Counted from the stretch's first letter, positions 1-6,721 are shown. The stretch is 9,648 bases of DNA from CBFDCQ01 sp965603355 (GCA_965603355.1 CBFDCQ010000102.1:1-9648); one strand, 5' to 3'. Translations and numbers: made by a program. Notes: generated from the letters alone by a model not told the origin.

Positions 1-58
1 CCTCTCGTCAACCGCACCGATTCGTTAACTCAACCCCCCGTGAATGTCCGATCGCCAG

Positions 59-72
59 ACACGTTCCCGTGT
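59..72 (-). repeat. Small inverted repeat after the last gene of the left cluster
   Basis: ACACG (59-63) and CGTGT (68-72) flank a 4-base loop, placed directly after the stop codon (74-76) of the minus-strand 98-aa gene. A 5-bp stem without a following T-run on the minus strand is too weak to call an intrinsic terminator. It may only mark the 3' end of the transcript. Bases 1-58 hold nothing else I can identify. Confidence 0.2.
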
Positions 73-73
73 G

Positions 74-370
74 CTATGGCGTGCCAGTTCCCTCCTCGAC
101 TTCCTCACCCTCTTCGGGTGGTTCCTTCGCTTTCTGGATTCGTTCGGCGCGCCTCCTCTCTCGTTCCGTGGCCAATGCTCCCACAAGAGAGTTGGTTATG
201 ATCCTGCTCAGCGTGAATCCGCAGAAATAGGCCAGCGTAAAGCCGACGAGAGCTCTCGCGATCACGGTAGCGGCGGCTACATTGCCGTGAATACCCATCA
301 GTATGATGCTCAGGAAAACAACAAGACCGAGCGCCATGCCTACCTTGTCGCTATCAAAGAGGATGACCAT
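74..370 (-). CDS. Small two-helix membrane protein with acidic tail, unknown function
   Basis: A 98-residue protein that I do not recognise as a named family. Two hydrophobic stretches, about residues 10-28 and 38-62, predict a helical-hairpin inner-membrane protein. A basic stretch follows (residues 69-82, many R and K), then an acidic, proline-containing tail rich in glutamate (83-98), which should be cytoplasmic. The ATG at 370 has AAGGA about 7 bases upstream, and the stop is at 74-76. It is the last gene of a same-strand series, 45 bp after the 104-aa gene. Its second helix shares an R(39)...C(50)...NS(60-61) pattern with the first gene of the cluster (1279-1548), so the two may be distant paralogues. 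The coding call rests on the coherent membrane topology, the ribosome-binding site and co-orientation. The function is unknown. Confidence 0.6.
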   Translation of the reverse strand: MVILFDSDKVGMALGLVVFLSIILMGIHGNVAAATVIARALVGFTLAYFCGFTLSRIITNSLVGALATERERRRAERIQKAKEPPEEGEEVEEGTGTP

Positions 371-415
371 TTCAGCGTCCTTCGACGAATCGGTCCTCAG
401 CTGTTGTTGCGCACC

Positions 416-730
416 TTACGTGCCGGTCCTGTCTCTCTCGACCTTGTAAGCCTGAAACTCCTGGACGAGCCTGTCGAGCGACTCGAAGTCGTCAATGGCG
501 TACATCTCCCGGAACCTGATGAACAGGTCCGCCATATCGAGCGACTGCTGTGGCGTGCGGAAAAAGCCGCGTCTTTGCACCGCTGCCGCAAGAAAGTGGA
601 CCCTCTGTTCTCGCGGATACTTGTCCTGTACCTCGTTATCGAGCAGCAGCAGGTCCTGCAGCACGATCTCGATGTCAACGAGTGCGGGTACCGCCATCAA
701 CTTCCTGAATATGAACCTCTCCGTCTCCAT
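416..730 (-). CDS. Helical soluble protein of unknown function
   Basis: A 104-residue protein that I do not recognise. It has no signal peptide or membrane segment. It is rich in charged residues and in regularly spaced leucine, valine, isoleucine and phenylalanine, as expected for a small all-helical fold. The leucine-rich stretch at residues 19-31 and the charged C-terminal half (62-101) read as amphipathic helices. The ATG at 730 lies 12 bases after the stop of the thioesterase gene, and the ribosome-binding site is weak, which fits translation coupled to that gene. The next gene starts 45 bp downstream. A partner or accessory role to its neighbours is only a guess. Other frames over this segment give less natural proteins, which is why I prefer this one. 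Confidence 0.55.
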   Translation of the reverse strand: METERFIFRKLMAVPALVDIEIVLQDLLLLDNEVQDKYPREQRVHFLAAAVQRRGFFRTPQQSLDMADLFIRFREMYAIDDFESLDRLVQEFQAYKVERDRTGT

Positions 731-742
731 GCGTTTGCTCGC

Positions 743-1276
743 CTAATCGTCCTCGTCTTTGCCATGCAGCTCGTCTCGCAGCTCACTGAAGATGCTCTCC
801 GCCCCGTCCGGATAGATAAGCATCGAGTCCACCTGCAGCGTTTGCTCGAGCGAGAGGGGAAGGAACTTCCCGGACGCACGCGCGTACAGGGTTCCATCCA
901 CACCACGGACTTCAGCCTCGGCATGGCCGAGCCTGCGCGACCATCGCCCCGGTTTGGCGCTCACGACAATCTTCGTGTCGACAGGCAAAGGTTTCAGGTA
1001 CCTGATTGTCACTTCGGCGGACATGCACATCCGCCCTATGGAGAGCGCGACGGCCCAACCCATACTCTCGTCCAACAGCGCGGCGACTATACCGCCGTGC
1101 ACTAGTCCGTGATAGCCCTCACGCCGGTTGTCCACGGAGTATTCGGTGTAGACTTTGTCGCCGTCCCTCTTGAACTTCAGCTGCAGCCCGAGGGGGTTGC
1201 CCTCGCCGCAAAGGTAACAATTCTGGGACCAGGGTAACTGTACTGCTTCAGTTTCGGCTGACTTTAGCTGCGCCAA
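743..1276 (-). CDS. PaaI-like hotdog-fold thioesterase
   Basis: Probable acyl-CoA or acyl-carrier thioesterase of the hotdog superfamily, cytoplasmic, releasing free acid from a thioester. With the TTG at 1276 as start it has 177 residues. An N-terminal Cys-rich motif C-x-x-C-G-x-x-N-P-x-G-L (residues 20-31) is typical of one PaaI/THEM4-like group. The hotdog active-site helix reads HGGIVAALLDE (60-70), with the acidic D69/E70 pair expected to act on the substrate. The conserved strand segment with R-Y-L-K-P-L (92-97) follows. The C-terminal tail after about residue 142 is an extra, acidic extension.

Start choice: AGAGGAG sits 6 bases before TTG 1276, immediately after the upstream gene's stop. 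The ATG at 1300 (8 residues longer) has no ribosome-binding site and would overlap that gene by 22 bp. The physiological substrate is not readable. Confidence 0.85.
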   Translation of the reverse strand: MAQLKSAETEAVQLPWSQNCYLCGEGNPLGLQLKFKRDGDKVYTEYSVDNRREGYHGLVHGGIVAALLDESMGWAVALSIGRMCMSAEVTIRYLKPLPVDTKIVVSAKPGRWSRRLGHAEAEVRGVDGTLYARASGKFLPLSLEQTLQVDSMLIYPDGAESIFSELRDELHGKDEDD

Positions 1277-1278
1277 AG

Positions 1279-1548
1279 TTAACTCCTCTTGCGTCTCCAT
1301 TTCGACCACGCCGCCAACGTTGAATTGAGCAGGTACGTCGCAAGCGACGAACATATTACGGCGGTTACGAGAACCATCATCAACCGCACTAAAACGCTGG
1401 CGTCCTGGCTCAAGAACGGTTTGGGGACAACCCAGGCGACCACGCCGAACAACGCTGCCAGGACGAAGAATGTGCCCCAGCCTGCGCTCAACGTTCGCGG
1501 TTTTGTGCCGGTGCCCTTCTTATTCTTTTTCCGTTTCGATTTCTTCAT
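1279..1548 (-). CDS. Small basic two-helix membrane protein, unknown function
   Basis: An 89-residue protein of no recognised family. It begins with a very basic cytoplasmic segment (mostly K and R within residues 2-18), followed by two hydrophobic helices at about 24-42 and 54-79, and ends in a basic tail (W-x-K-W-R-R-K-R). By the positive-inside rule both ends are cytoplasmic. The ATG at 1548 lacks a clear ribosome-binding site. It is the first gene of the four-gene minus-strand cluster, and its last codons contain the ribosome-binding site of the thioesterase gene, so the two are probably co-translated. Helix two has R55, C66 and NS at 75-76, resembling the spacing in the 98-aa protein at 74-370. 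The low complexity of the N-terminus limits confidence in the exact start. Confidence 0.6.
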   Translation of the reverse strand: MKKSKRKKNKKGTGTKPRTLSAGWGTFFVLAALFGVVAWVVPKPFLSQDASVLVRLMMVLVTAVICSSLATYLLNSTLAAWSKWRRKRS

Positions 1549-1607
1549 GTGAGGACTGCACCAGCGTTTCGGCTCTCCGCACCGTTCAAAAGCGGCCCCC
1601 TATCTCA

Positions 1608-1688
1608 CCCACAAGGTGGGACCGCCTGCCAACACGGCGGTGACACCGCAAATCCTAACATAACTCCCCCGCCCATGTCCAACGGACA
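1608..1688. promoter_or_regulatory. Cluster of inverted repeats upstream of the four-gene cluster
   Basis: The gap 1549-1771 holds four inverted repeats: CCCAC/GTGGG (1608-1612, 1616-1620), ACCGCC/GGCGGT (1621-1626, 1636-1641), the near-perfect palindrome GCGGTG-A-CACCGC (1637-1649) and TGTCC-AAC-GGACA (1676-1688). On the minus strand a TTGGAC (1677-1682) overlaps the last repeat, and T-rich TTAGGAT (1652-1658) follows. The spacing (18-19 bp) makes the promoter poor, so I would not insist on it. The 13-bp palindrome has the form of a repressor or activator site. The alternating repeats could instead fold in the leader RNA. Either way this is the likely control region of the 1548-to-74 transcript. 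Confidence 0.35.
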
Positions 1689-1740
1689 GCTTGGAAAACC
1701 GTGTTATGTCTCTGGCCCCTCAAGTTGAAGCTCGGGTAGG

Positions 1741-1765
1741 GTGTGCAAGCGGCTGTGAGGCACAC
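1741..1765 (-). repeat. Hairpin after the ABC permease gene, possible transcription end
   Basis: GTGTGC (1741-1746) pairs with GCACAC (1760-1765), six bases after the permease stop codon (1772-1774) in the minus-strand direction. A short AGC/GCT pairing is possible inside the loop. No T-run follows on the minus strand, so it is at best a weak or factor-assisted terminator for the exporter transcript. Confidence 0.3.
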
Positions 1766-1771
1766 TCTTTA

Positions 1772-3391
1772 TCAGAGTTTCCTCATATTGTCTATATGGC
1801 GGCGCAGGCTCTGTATCTGTGCACGGATGGCGACCGGCAGCAGTACGATGGTCGTCACGTAGACGCCGGTACCGAGACGCAGGAACGTTGTCTGCGTCGA
1901 CAACCCCCGTTGGCCAAGGGCGCGCGTCAAGGCAAACATCGGGTTTACGACGTACACGTAATCCGTTGCCACCGCATAGTCCGTAGCCAACTCGATTATA
2001 CCGCTGACAATCGCCGGCAGCACGAAGTAGAGCACCAGCGCAATTGCCGCTACGGCGATCGGCTGTTTACCGGGCGCCAAGTAGCACGATTGTATGATCA
2101 AAGAGAATACGGCGACGCAGAAGAACAGCATCGCGGCCCCGGTCGCGAACGCGGTCGGGCTGAGAGGGCTATAGGCGTGCTGCTGGACCATGCGCGCGAG
2201 AAAAACGTACCCGCACATTGTGAGCGCCAGCAGAAGGCCCAACAACGGCAGCGCGGAGGCTGCATCGTCCGTCAGCCATCGCCAGGCAAAACGCGCCTTC
2301 TTTCCGGGCCTGCGCAAGGCCGACTCCACCCTGTGACGCACAGGGGTCGATACTGCGGCGGCAACCAGTATTCCTAGAAGCGCATAGAGGGAGTAGGTGC
2401 GCATCGGCACGCTGCCGGTCAATGGAAGCGCGCCGGGTTGGCCCGTAACGCCTCGCACCGGATGGAAGAAGTTCAGTACCATGCCGCAGAGCGCCAGCTG
2501 GCACAGAACATAGGCGCATAACGTTTGGGTACGCGACAGGATTGGGATGTTGTCGTCGGCGATACGGCGTGCCGCGCCTATGAAGCAGCCTGTTCCAAGC
2601 AAAACGTAAAGCGCGAACGACACGAAAAACGGATTTAGCTCAGCGCCCAGGAAGTTGAGGTTCAAGTTGACCGTGACCTCCGCCGGGAGCGGAATGGGAA
2701 AGCGTTCAACTATTGAACGAACAAAGAACGGTAGCGGCGACAAGCCCGCGAGCGTGTTCAGCTGCGGGGTCTTGTACGTCCCTATTGACATGAACAACAT
2801 TGCCCCGATCAGGACAATAGCATTGCCGCCTGCCTGCCCTCGTTTCGTCAGCGTTTTCGCGAGCGCCGAGGACAGCAGTCCAAGGCTGCAGGCGAAGAAA
2901 CCCGCCGCAAGCAGCAGCGCGTAGCCCTGCACAAACGTGGCGAGGCCCACTTTACCGACTGCGGCACATATCGACGTGAAAGGAAATCCCAACGCCAGGA
3001 GAAGCCAGATTCTCGCCGGATCTGATGCTATCTTCCCGATCGCGATCGCGCAACCGGACATCGGGGTGGCCCGCAGCAGCGGAAGGGTCCGTGTACTGCG
3101 TTCCAGCGAGACGGAGCTGGAGCAGAAGTATGCCGTCGGGAAAAGTGCCAGAAGAAACTGAACCGCGAGAAGCTGAAAGAAGATGCTGGAGAAACAGTAC
3201 TCCAGTGATTGGTATACGTGGAAATCCGACGACGAGTAGACAAAGTAGTTGAGCTCGATACAGAGGGCGATTAAGGCTACCCACCCGATGCTCATGATGA
3301 GCGTCGGTCGCCGCGCCAACCGCGCCCGCACGCCCACCGCAAGGTAGGGGTTATTTAGTACCGACTTCGTTATGAGACCTGGTGTCCACAT
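1772..3391 (-). CDS. ABC-2 type exporter, large membrane permease
   Basis: Membrane-spanning subunit of an ATP-driven exporter, partner of the ATPase encoded directly upstream. The protein has 539 residues and about twelve hydrophobic segments, roughly at 31-52, 70-90, 127-147, 152-175, 188-204, 254-273, 288-308, 333-350, 380-399, 413-435, 444-468 and 505-523. Typical ABC-2 permeases of about 250-400 residues have six, so this is about two units fused. After the second helix comes a segment reading S-L-E-R-S-T-R-T-L-P-L-L-R-A-T-P (95-110), followed by G-K (119-120). It matches the conserved cytoplasmic coupling element of ABC-2 permeases, with the usual pattern E-x-x-x-x-T-L-x-x-L-L-x-T-P. 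The gene overlaps the ATPase stop by 22 bp (ATG at 3391), indicating coupled translation. The transported substrate cannot be deduced. The adjacent genes give no biosynthetic context. Confidence 0.85.
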   Translation of the reverse strand: MWTPGLITKSVLNNPYLAVGVRARLARRPTLIMSIGWVALIALCIELNYFVYSSSDFHVYQSLEYCFSSIFFQLLAVQFLLALFPTAYFCSSSVSLERSTRTLPLLRATPMSGCAIAIGKIASDPARIWLLLALGFPFTSICAAVGKVGLATFVQGYALLLAAGFFACSLGLLSSALAKTLTKRGQAGGNAIVLIGAMLFMSIGTYKTPQLNTLAGLSPLPFFVRSIVERFPIPLPAEVTVNLNLNFLGAELNPFFVSFALYVLLGTGCFIGAARRIADDNIPILSRTQTLCAYVLCQLALCGMVLNFFHPVRGVTGQPGALPLTGSVPMRTYSLYALLGILVAAAVSTPVRHRVESALRRPGKKARFAWRWLTDDAASALPLLGLLLALTMCGYVFLARMVQQHAYSPLSPTAFATGAAMLFFCVAVFSLIIQSCYLAPGKQPIAVAAIALVLYFVLPAIVSGIIELATDYAVATDYVYVVNPMFALTRALGQRGLSTQTTFLRLGTGVYVTTIVLLPVAIRAQIQSLRRHIDNMRKL

Positions 3392-4296
3392 ATCTGCATG
3401 TAGATATCCTCTACATTCGCCTCCTCTCTAGTGAACGAGCTTATCCGCACGCCGTCGGCGATGAGCCTCTCGAGAATGGCGGCGGCGTACTCCGCGTCGG
3501 CGTTCACGGCGACCGACAGCCTGTTGCCGTCGACCTTGACATCCTCGACTCTGTCATCACTTTGCAGGATTTTCTCGGCGCGCGATATTCCCTCGAGCAC
3601 CTCGACAGTCAACCCCATCAATCCGCGTATCTTCGCCCTGATCTCATCCACGGTTCCCATCTCCACTACGCCACCTTTTTCTATAATGGCGATAGCGTTG
3701 CAGATGTCGGAAAGCTCCGTGAGTATATGGGAGGAGATCAGAACCGTCTTGCCCTGTTTCTGCAGCCTCTTAAGGAGGTTGCGCATCTCGACGCGCCCCT
3801 TCGGGTCCATTCCCGAGGCCGGTTCGTCAAGAAGCAGGATCTTCGGATCGTGGAGCAGAGTCTTGCCGAGGCACAGCCTTTGGCGCATTCCGCGGGACAG
3901 TTTGCCGATGAGCGCGTCGCGTTTCTCCTGCAGCTCGATTATCTCCAGCGCGTCATTGATTCTGCCGGCCCTCAACGGGCCGGTCACACGGTATGCGGTG
4001 GCGAAGAACTCGAGGTACTCCCGGACGGTGAGGTCATCGTACAGACCGAAAAAGTCGGGCATATATCCGACGACCTCTCTGACCTGCCGGCGGTTCTCCT
4101 CGATGTCGAGCCCGTCCACGTATACCCTGCCCTCTGTGGGATCAAGTATGGTCGCGAGCATGCTTATGGTGGTGGATTTGCCGGCACCGTTCGGCCCGAT
4201 CAGGCCGAAAATATCGCCGGGGTTCACCGTGAGACTGAGGTCGCGCACGGCGACTACTCTGCCGTACTCCTTGCGCAGATTCACGGTTTTGATCAT
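3370..4296 (-). CDS. ABC-2 type exporter, ATP-binding subunit
   Basis: Cytoplasmic ATPase that powers the exporter with the overlapping permease. The protein has 308 residues. Walker A GPNGAGKST at 34-42, a Q-loop region with Y-M-P-D-F-F-G-L-Y (78-86, methionine where glutamine is common in other classes), signature LSRGM (133-137), Walker B ILLLDEP (153-159) and the switch histidine H190 in ISSH are all intact, so it should be active. The sequence is of the CcmA/NatA/GldA-like group that pairs with ABC-2 permeases. The C-terminal 80 residues form the usual accessory domain, ending in the N-V-E-D-I-Y-M element. The start is ATG 4296, with GAGGGGA about 8 bases upstream. The frame stays open for 145 codons further upstream, but that stretch lies across promoter sequence and has no ABC homology, so I exclude it. 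Confidence 0.93.
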   Translation of the reverse strand: MIKTVNLRKEYGRVVAVRDLSLTVNPGDIFGLIGPNGAGKSTTISMLATILDPTEGRVYVDGLDIEENRRQVREVVGYMPDFFGLYDDLTVREYLEFFATAYRVTGPLRAGRINDALEIIELQEKRDALIGKLSRGMRQRLCLGKTLLHDPKILLLDEPASGMDPKGRVEMRNLLKRLQKQGKTVLISSHILTELSDICNAIAIIEKGGVVEMGTVDEIRAKIRGLMGLTVEVLEGISRAEKILQSDDRVEDVKVDGNRLSVAVNADAEYAAAILERLIADGVRISSFTREEANVEDIYMQICGHQVS

Positions 4297-4354
4297 CGTT
4301 GCTGTCCCCTCGCGGGAGCGTATCCGTCGGCTATTTAGGCTTTCGCGCCCGGCA

Positions 4355-4383
4355 AGTCTAGCAGTTTCGATCGAGATCCGCAA
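4355..4383 (-). promoter_or_regulatory. Probable sigma-70 promoter of the ABC exporter operon
   Basis: On the minus strand TTGCGG (4378-4383) and TAGACT (4355-4360) are separated by exactly 17 bp. TG stands one base before the -10 box, an extended -10 feature. Transcription would begin near 4348, giving a leader of about 50 bases before ATG 4296. The -35 box matches consensus at only three positions, so strength should be moderate. Confidence 0.5.
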
Positions 4384-4585
4384 GTCACCGAGCGGCAGTT
4401 CGCGTGGGCAATGCCCGGGCCGTCGGCCAGGATTGCGCGAGCCCTGCTGGATGCCGAAAGCTTGTTGACCAATAATACACCGCAATTGGAGCAAATATTC
4501 GCGATCGTGGGAGGAACTTTTCACCTCAGGAGGCTCTCGGGCCTTCTGAACGGCGTACCGGATGGATCCTATAACGAATCGAGTG
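4384..4585. other. Divergent intergenic region without a supported gene
   Basis: This is the middle of the gap 4297-4674 between the divergent exporter and glycosyltransferase genes. Both strands stay open in one frame here (82 codons on plus, and the in-frame extension of the ATPase on minus), but neither has a ribosome-binding site or a recognisable domain. On the minus strand, a peptide beginning at ATG 4653 contains a short hydrophobic stretch, which is the only hint of coding. Apart from the two promoters described separately I see no repeat or RNA gene. Confidence 0.4.
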
Positions 4586-4614
4586 TTGACAACGATCACG
4601 GCTGGCCATACAAT
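4586..4614 (+). promoter_or_regulatory. Near-consensus sigma-70 promoter of the glycosyltransferase gene
   Basis: A perfect TTGACA (4586-4591), a 17-bp spacer and TACAAT (4609-4614), five of six matching TATAAT. Transcription should start near 4621, leaving a leader of about 54 bases to ATG 4675. This is one of the two best housekeeping promoters in the window. It suggests steady expression unless a repressor site lies nearby; I see no obvious one. Confidence 0.75.
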
Positions 4615-4674
4615 GACGAAGAACAGGTTCGCGGCGGTCGCTGGCGGGTCCATATATGAGGAATGTCGAATAGA

Positions 4675-6378
4675 ATGAATTCTCCGAGTGCTGAAGAACG
4701 GATTCAAGAAACCGTTTATGTGAAGCCTCACGAGACAACGCAGGTCAGACTGTTCTTATTTCTTGTATTACTTATCGCAACGGTCTTGCGGATTGCGTCG
4801 TGCAGTAAGTACCTCTATATGGATGAAGAACCTATCATCTGGAACATATGGAACTTCGTCAAGAATCGTACCCTGATGCCTACGCATTTCAGCTATCCCA
4901 CCCTTTTCAGCTACCTATCGACAGTACCTACCGCTATAGGGGCCGCCGCTCTTTACGTGCAAGGTACACTTCCGTCTCCTGTGCAAATCTCCTCTTTAGC
5001 CCGCCTTGATTCTGTACTGCCGTACCTCCCGGCACGTGTTGTCAGCACAGCGTTTGCACTAGGCACCGTTCTGCTTTTGTTCAAGATTGGAGAGAGATTC
5101 TATAACAGAAGAATCGGGCTCATTGCAGCAGCATTGCTGGCCTTGTCCAAGCTCCATATCCATCGCTCCGGCTATGCGCTGCCCGATACGACGATGGTCT
5201 TCTTTGCGGCGTGTTCGCTTTGGTTCTCTCTGTCCGCACTGAAGAGCAGGACCGTTCGGAATTTTGTGCTGGCAGGGTGTTTCGCCGGTCTCGCCACCGC
5301 AACCAAGTACAATGGTGTGCTGGTGATAATACCGATATTATCAGTGCATATTTCCCTCCTTTATGATGAGAAACGGCACTTGGTGCCGAAGGCCTGGGTC
5401 AATAGCCGTATCATGTATAGCGGGTTAGCTTTCATTTGCGCTTTCCTCATGGCCTGTCCCGGCTGGCTCTTTATGCCAAGAGTTTTCTGGGAGGGGTTCT
5501 TACACGAACGAGCGCTTGCAGCTACAGGGCATTTTGGCTCGTTCGGCATAGCCTATCTTCAGTATCTGAGGCTTGGTTGGGATTGGGAAAGAACGACGGG
5601 CGCTCTCTTTGTAATTGGGTTGATCTACGCGGCATGTCGCCGTTCCAGACAAGATTTAGTGCTGCTGTCGCTGGTCTTGCTGTCTCTTCTTTACATTGGA
5701 AGTTGGGAGAAAAAACACCTGCGTTACTTGCTGTTCCTTTATCCTGCCCTGTCTCTGCTGGCTGCGAGACTGTTATCTGAAGTATTAGCCAGGGTCAACA
5801 AGAGAGCAGTCAGTTTCATCACTCCTTTGATTATCATCACTGCCTTCACATGGCCAATGTGCTCAGCAGTCATGTACGCGTGCCAACAAATCCCGGCGGA
5901 TAATAGGTGGATCGCTCAAAAATGGATTCAAAACAATATTGCAGAGGAAAGCAGAATAGTAGTTGACTGGGCTTATCTTCCTAGACTCATAACTGAGGAA
6001 GAGAAACGGCAGATGCTCGCCGGCAGAGATAAGGAGTTCTTCGAGACGCGGCTGAGAAACGTCAATACATATGAGCTCATTCGGCTCGAATACGATCGCA
6101 CCTGGCTTGGAGCGGTTCAGGCGGATTATCTTATTACAAGTAGCGGTTGCTTCGACCGTTTCTTTGAAAGCAGCGCACCGCCTCCGAACAACCCTCTTTT
6201 CGAAGAGCATAGCAAGCGAAAAGGCACTTACTCGGCACTTCTTTCCCAAGAGGAAGAGAGTGGGTGGAAATTGCTGAGGCGTTTCCAGACAGGAAAGGGT
6301 TATCATGTTCTCATCTATAAGAGGTTAGGAGAGAAGAACTTGAATAGCATGCGACCTGCCTCCCGTGGTGTGGACTAG
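4675..6378 (+). CDS. Membrane glycosyltransferase, PMT/ArnT-like (GT-C fold)
   Basis: Integral-membrane sugar transferase that would move a sugar from a polyprenyl-phosphate donor onto an acceptor on the outer face of the inner membrane. It has 567 residues. Features of the dolichyl-phosphate-mannose transferase / RgtA-D-like families: an N-terminal helix (24-42), then the catalytic-loop acidic motif Y-M-D-E-E (48-52), R-x-x-S at 121-124 before a long helix (125-137), L-P-D-T-T (169-173), A-T-K-Y-N-G (209-214), and the late K-K-H-L-R-Y (346-351) before Y-P. A C-terminal soluble periplasmic part starts near 402 with the W-I-x-x-N-I element (418-422). About ten helices are visible.

Start choice: GAGGA (4658-4662) abuts ATG 4663 and lies 12 bases before ATG 4675, so I prefer 4675. 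Codon use is clearly more AT-rich than in neighbours, and the gene stands alone, both compatible with horizontal acquisition. Donor and acceptor are unknown. Confidence 0.85.
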   Translation: MNSPSAEERIQETVYVKPHETTQVRLFLFLVLLIATVLRIASCSKYLYMDEEPIIWNIWNFVKNRTLMPTHFSYPTLFSYLSTVPTAIGAAALYVQGTLPSPVQISSLARLDSVLPYLPARVVSTAFALGTVLLLFKIGERFYNRRIGLIAAALLALSKLHIHRSGYALPDTTMVFFAACSLWFSLSALKSRTVRNFVLAGCFAGLATATKYNGVLVIIPILSVHISLLYDEKRHLVPKAWVNSRIMYSGLAFICAFLMACPGWLFMPRVFWEGFLHERALAATGHFGSFGIAYLQYLRLGWDWERTTGALFVIGLIYAACRRSRQDLVLLSLVLLSLLYIGSWEKKHLRYLLFLYPALSLLAARLLSEVLARVNKRAVSFITPLIIITAFTWPMCSAVMYACQQIPADNRWIAQKWIQNNIAEESRIVVDWAYLPRLITEEEKRQMLAGRDKEFFETRLRNVNTYELIRLEYDRTWLGAVQADYLITSSGCFDRFFESSAPPPNNPLFEEHSKRKGTYSALLSQEEESGWKLLRRFQTGKGYHVLIYKRLGEKNLNSMRPASRGVD

Positions 6379-6422
6379 TCGGAAAGTCACAATCCCGGTG
6401 CTCTGATGACTCTTGTACGACA

Positions 6423-6659
6423 ATTGCGGCGCAATCCGGTTATAGATCCCGCACAGACCGCCCAGGGGCGGACGTAGTGACCGTGCGGCTGGGCCGCAGA
6501 CCGGTTCGCTATGCCTTTCCCTTTTCTGCCGACGCAATGATCCTGAAATACAGGCTAATTGCAGCGAGTATTGGCGGTTTTGACGCAAAAGCAGCGTTTT
6601 CGTGGGCTCTGGTGCCTCGAAACGGGACGAATAAGCCATGTAGAACGACTTGGCACTGG
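6423..6659 (+). other. Intergenic segment with serial inverted repeats, possible structured RNA
   Basis: Between the glycosyltransferase stop (6378) and the sigma-28 promoter (6722) there is no supported gene, but five pairings occur in order: ATTGC/GCAAT (6423-6427, 6431-6435), CCGCC/GGCGG (6458-6462, 6467-6471), TGCGGC/GCCGCA (6484-6489, 6493-6498), GCAAT/ATTGC enclosing CCTG/CAGG (6534-6562), and CTGGTGCC/GGCACTGG with two G-U pairs (6609-6616, 6652-6659). Loops of 3 to 5 bases in four of them are RNA-like. No T-run follows any hairpin, so they are not simple terminators, and I found no promoter for an independent transcript. The strand is assumed from the flanking genes. It could also be decayed coding DNA. 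Confidence 0.3.
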
Positions 6660-6721
6660 GTGAGTTAGGTTCGATGGCCGCTTTTCCCCGCGATCAGCTT
6701 GCAATAGTGGCCGGAATATGG

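Noticed and set aside
59..72. Terminator of the left cluster
   Set aside because: The stem is only 5 bp and no T-run follows on the minus strand; retained only as a weak inverted repeat.
44..1105. A 353-codon plus-strand frame across the left gene cluster
   Set aside because: It runs antisense to the clear hotdog thioesterase and membrane proteins, is Arg/His-rich, and has no recognisable domain or ribosome-binding site.
1691..2377. A 228-codon plus-strand frame opposite the permease
   Set aside because: The product is rich in Arg, Gln and Gly without structure, while the opposite strand is a coherent polytopic membrane protein.
3382..4468. Two long plus-strand open frames (318 and 345 codons) opposite the ABC ATPase
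   Set aside because: The minus-strand frame has every ABC ATPase motif in order. The plus-strand products are low-complexity or charge-biased and show no domain; they are by-products of GC-rich codon use.
6446..6514. Possible cyclic-di-GMP-I (GEMM) riboswitch
   Set aside because: GCACAG and GGACG stand around a paired element as in GEMM, but the conserved CAAACC, GAAA tetraloop and GCAAAGC segments are absent. Infernal against Rfam would decide it.
6651..6667. Possible sigma-54 promoter (TTGGCAC element)
   Set aside because: The -24 half fits, but the expected GC at -12 is missing at the required spacing.
6325..6668. Open frames on both strands in the gap after the glycosyltransferase
   Set aside because: No ribosome-binding sites, biased composition and no family resemblance. 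The minus-strand one overlaps the end of the glycosyltransferase.
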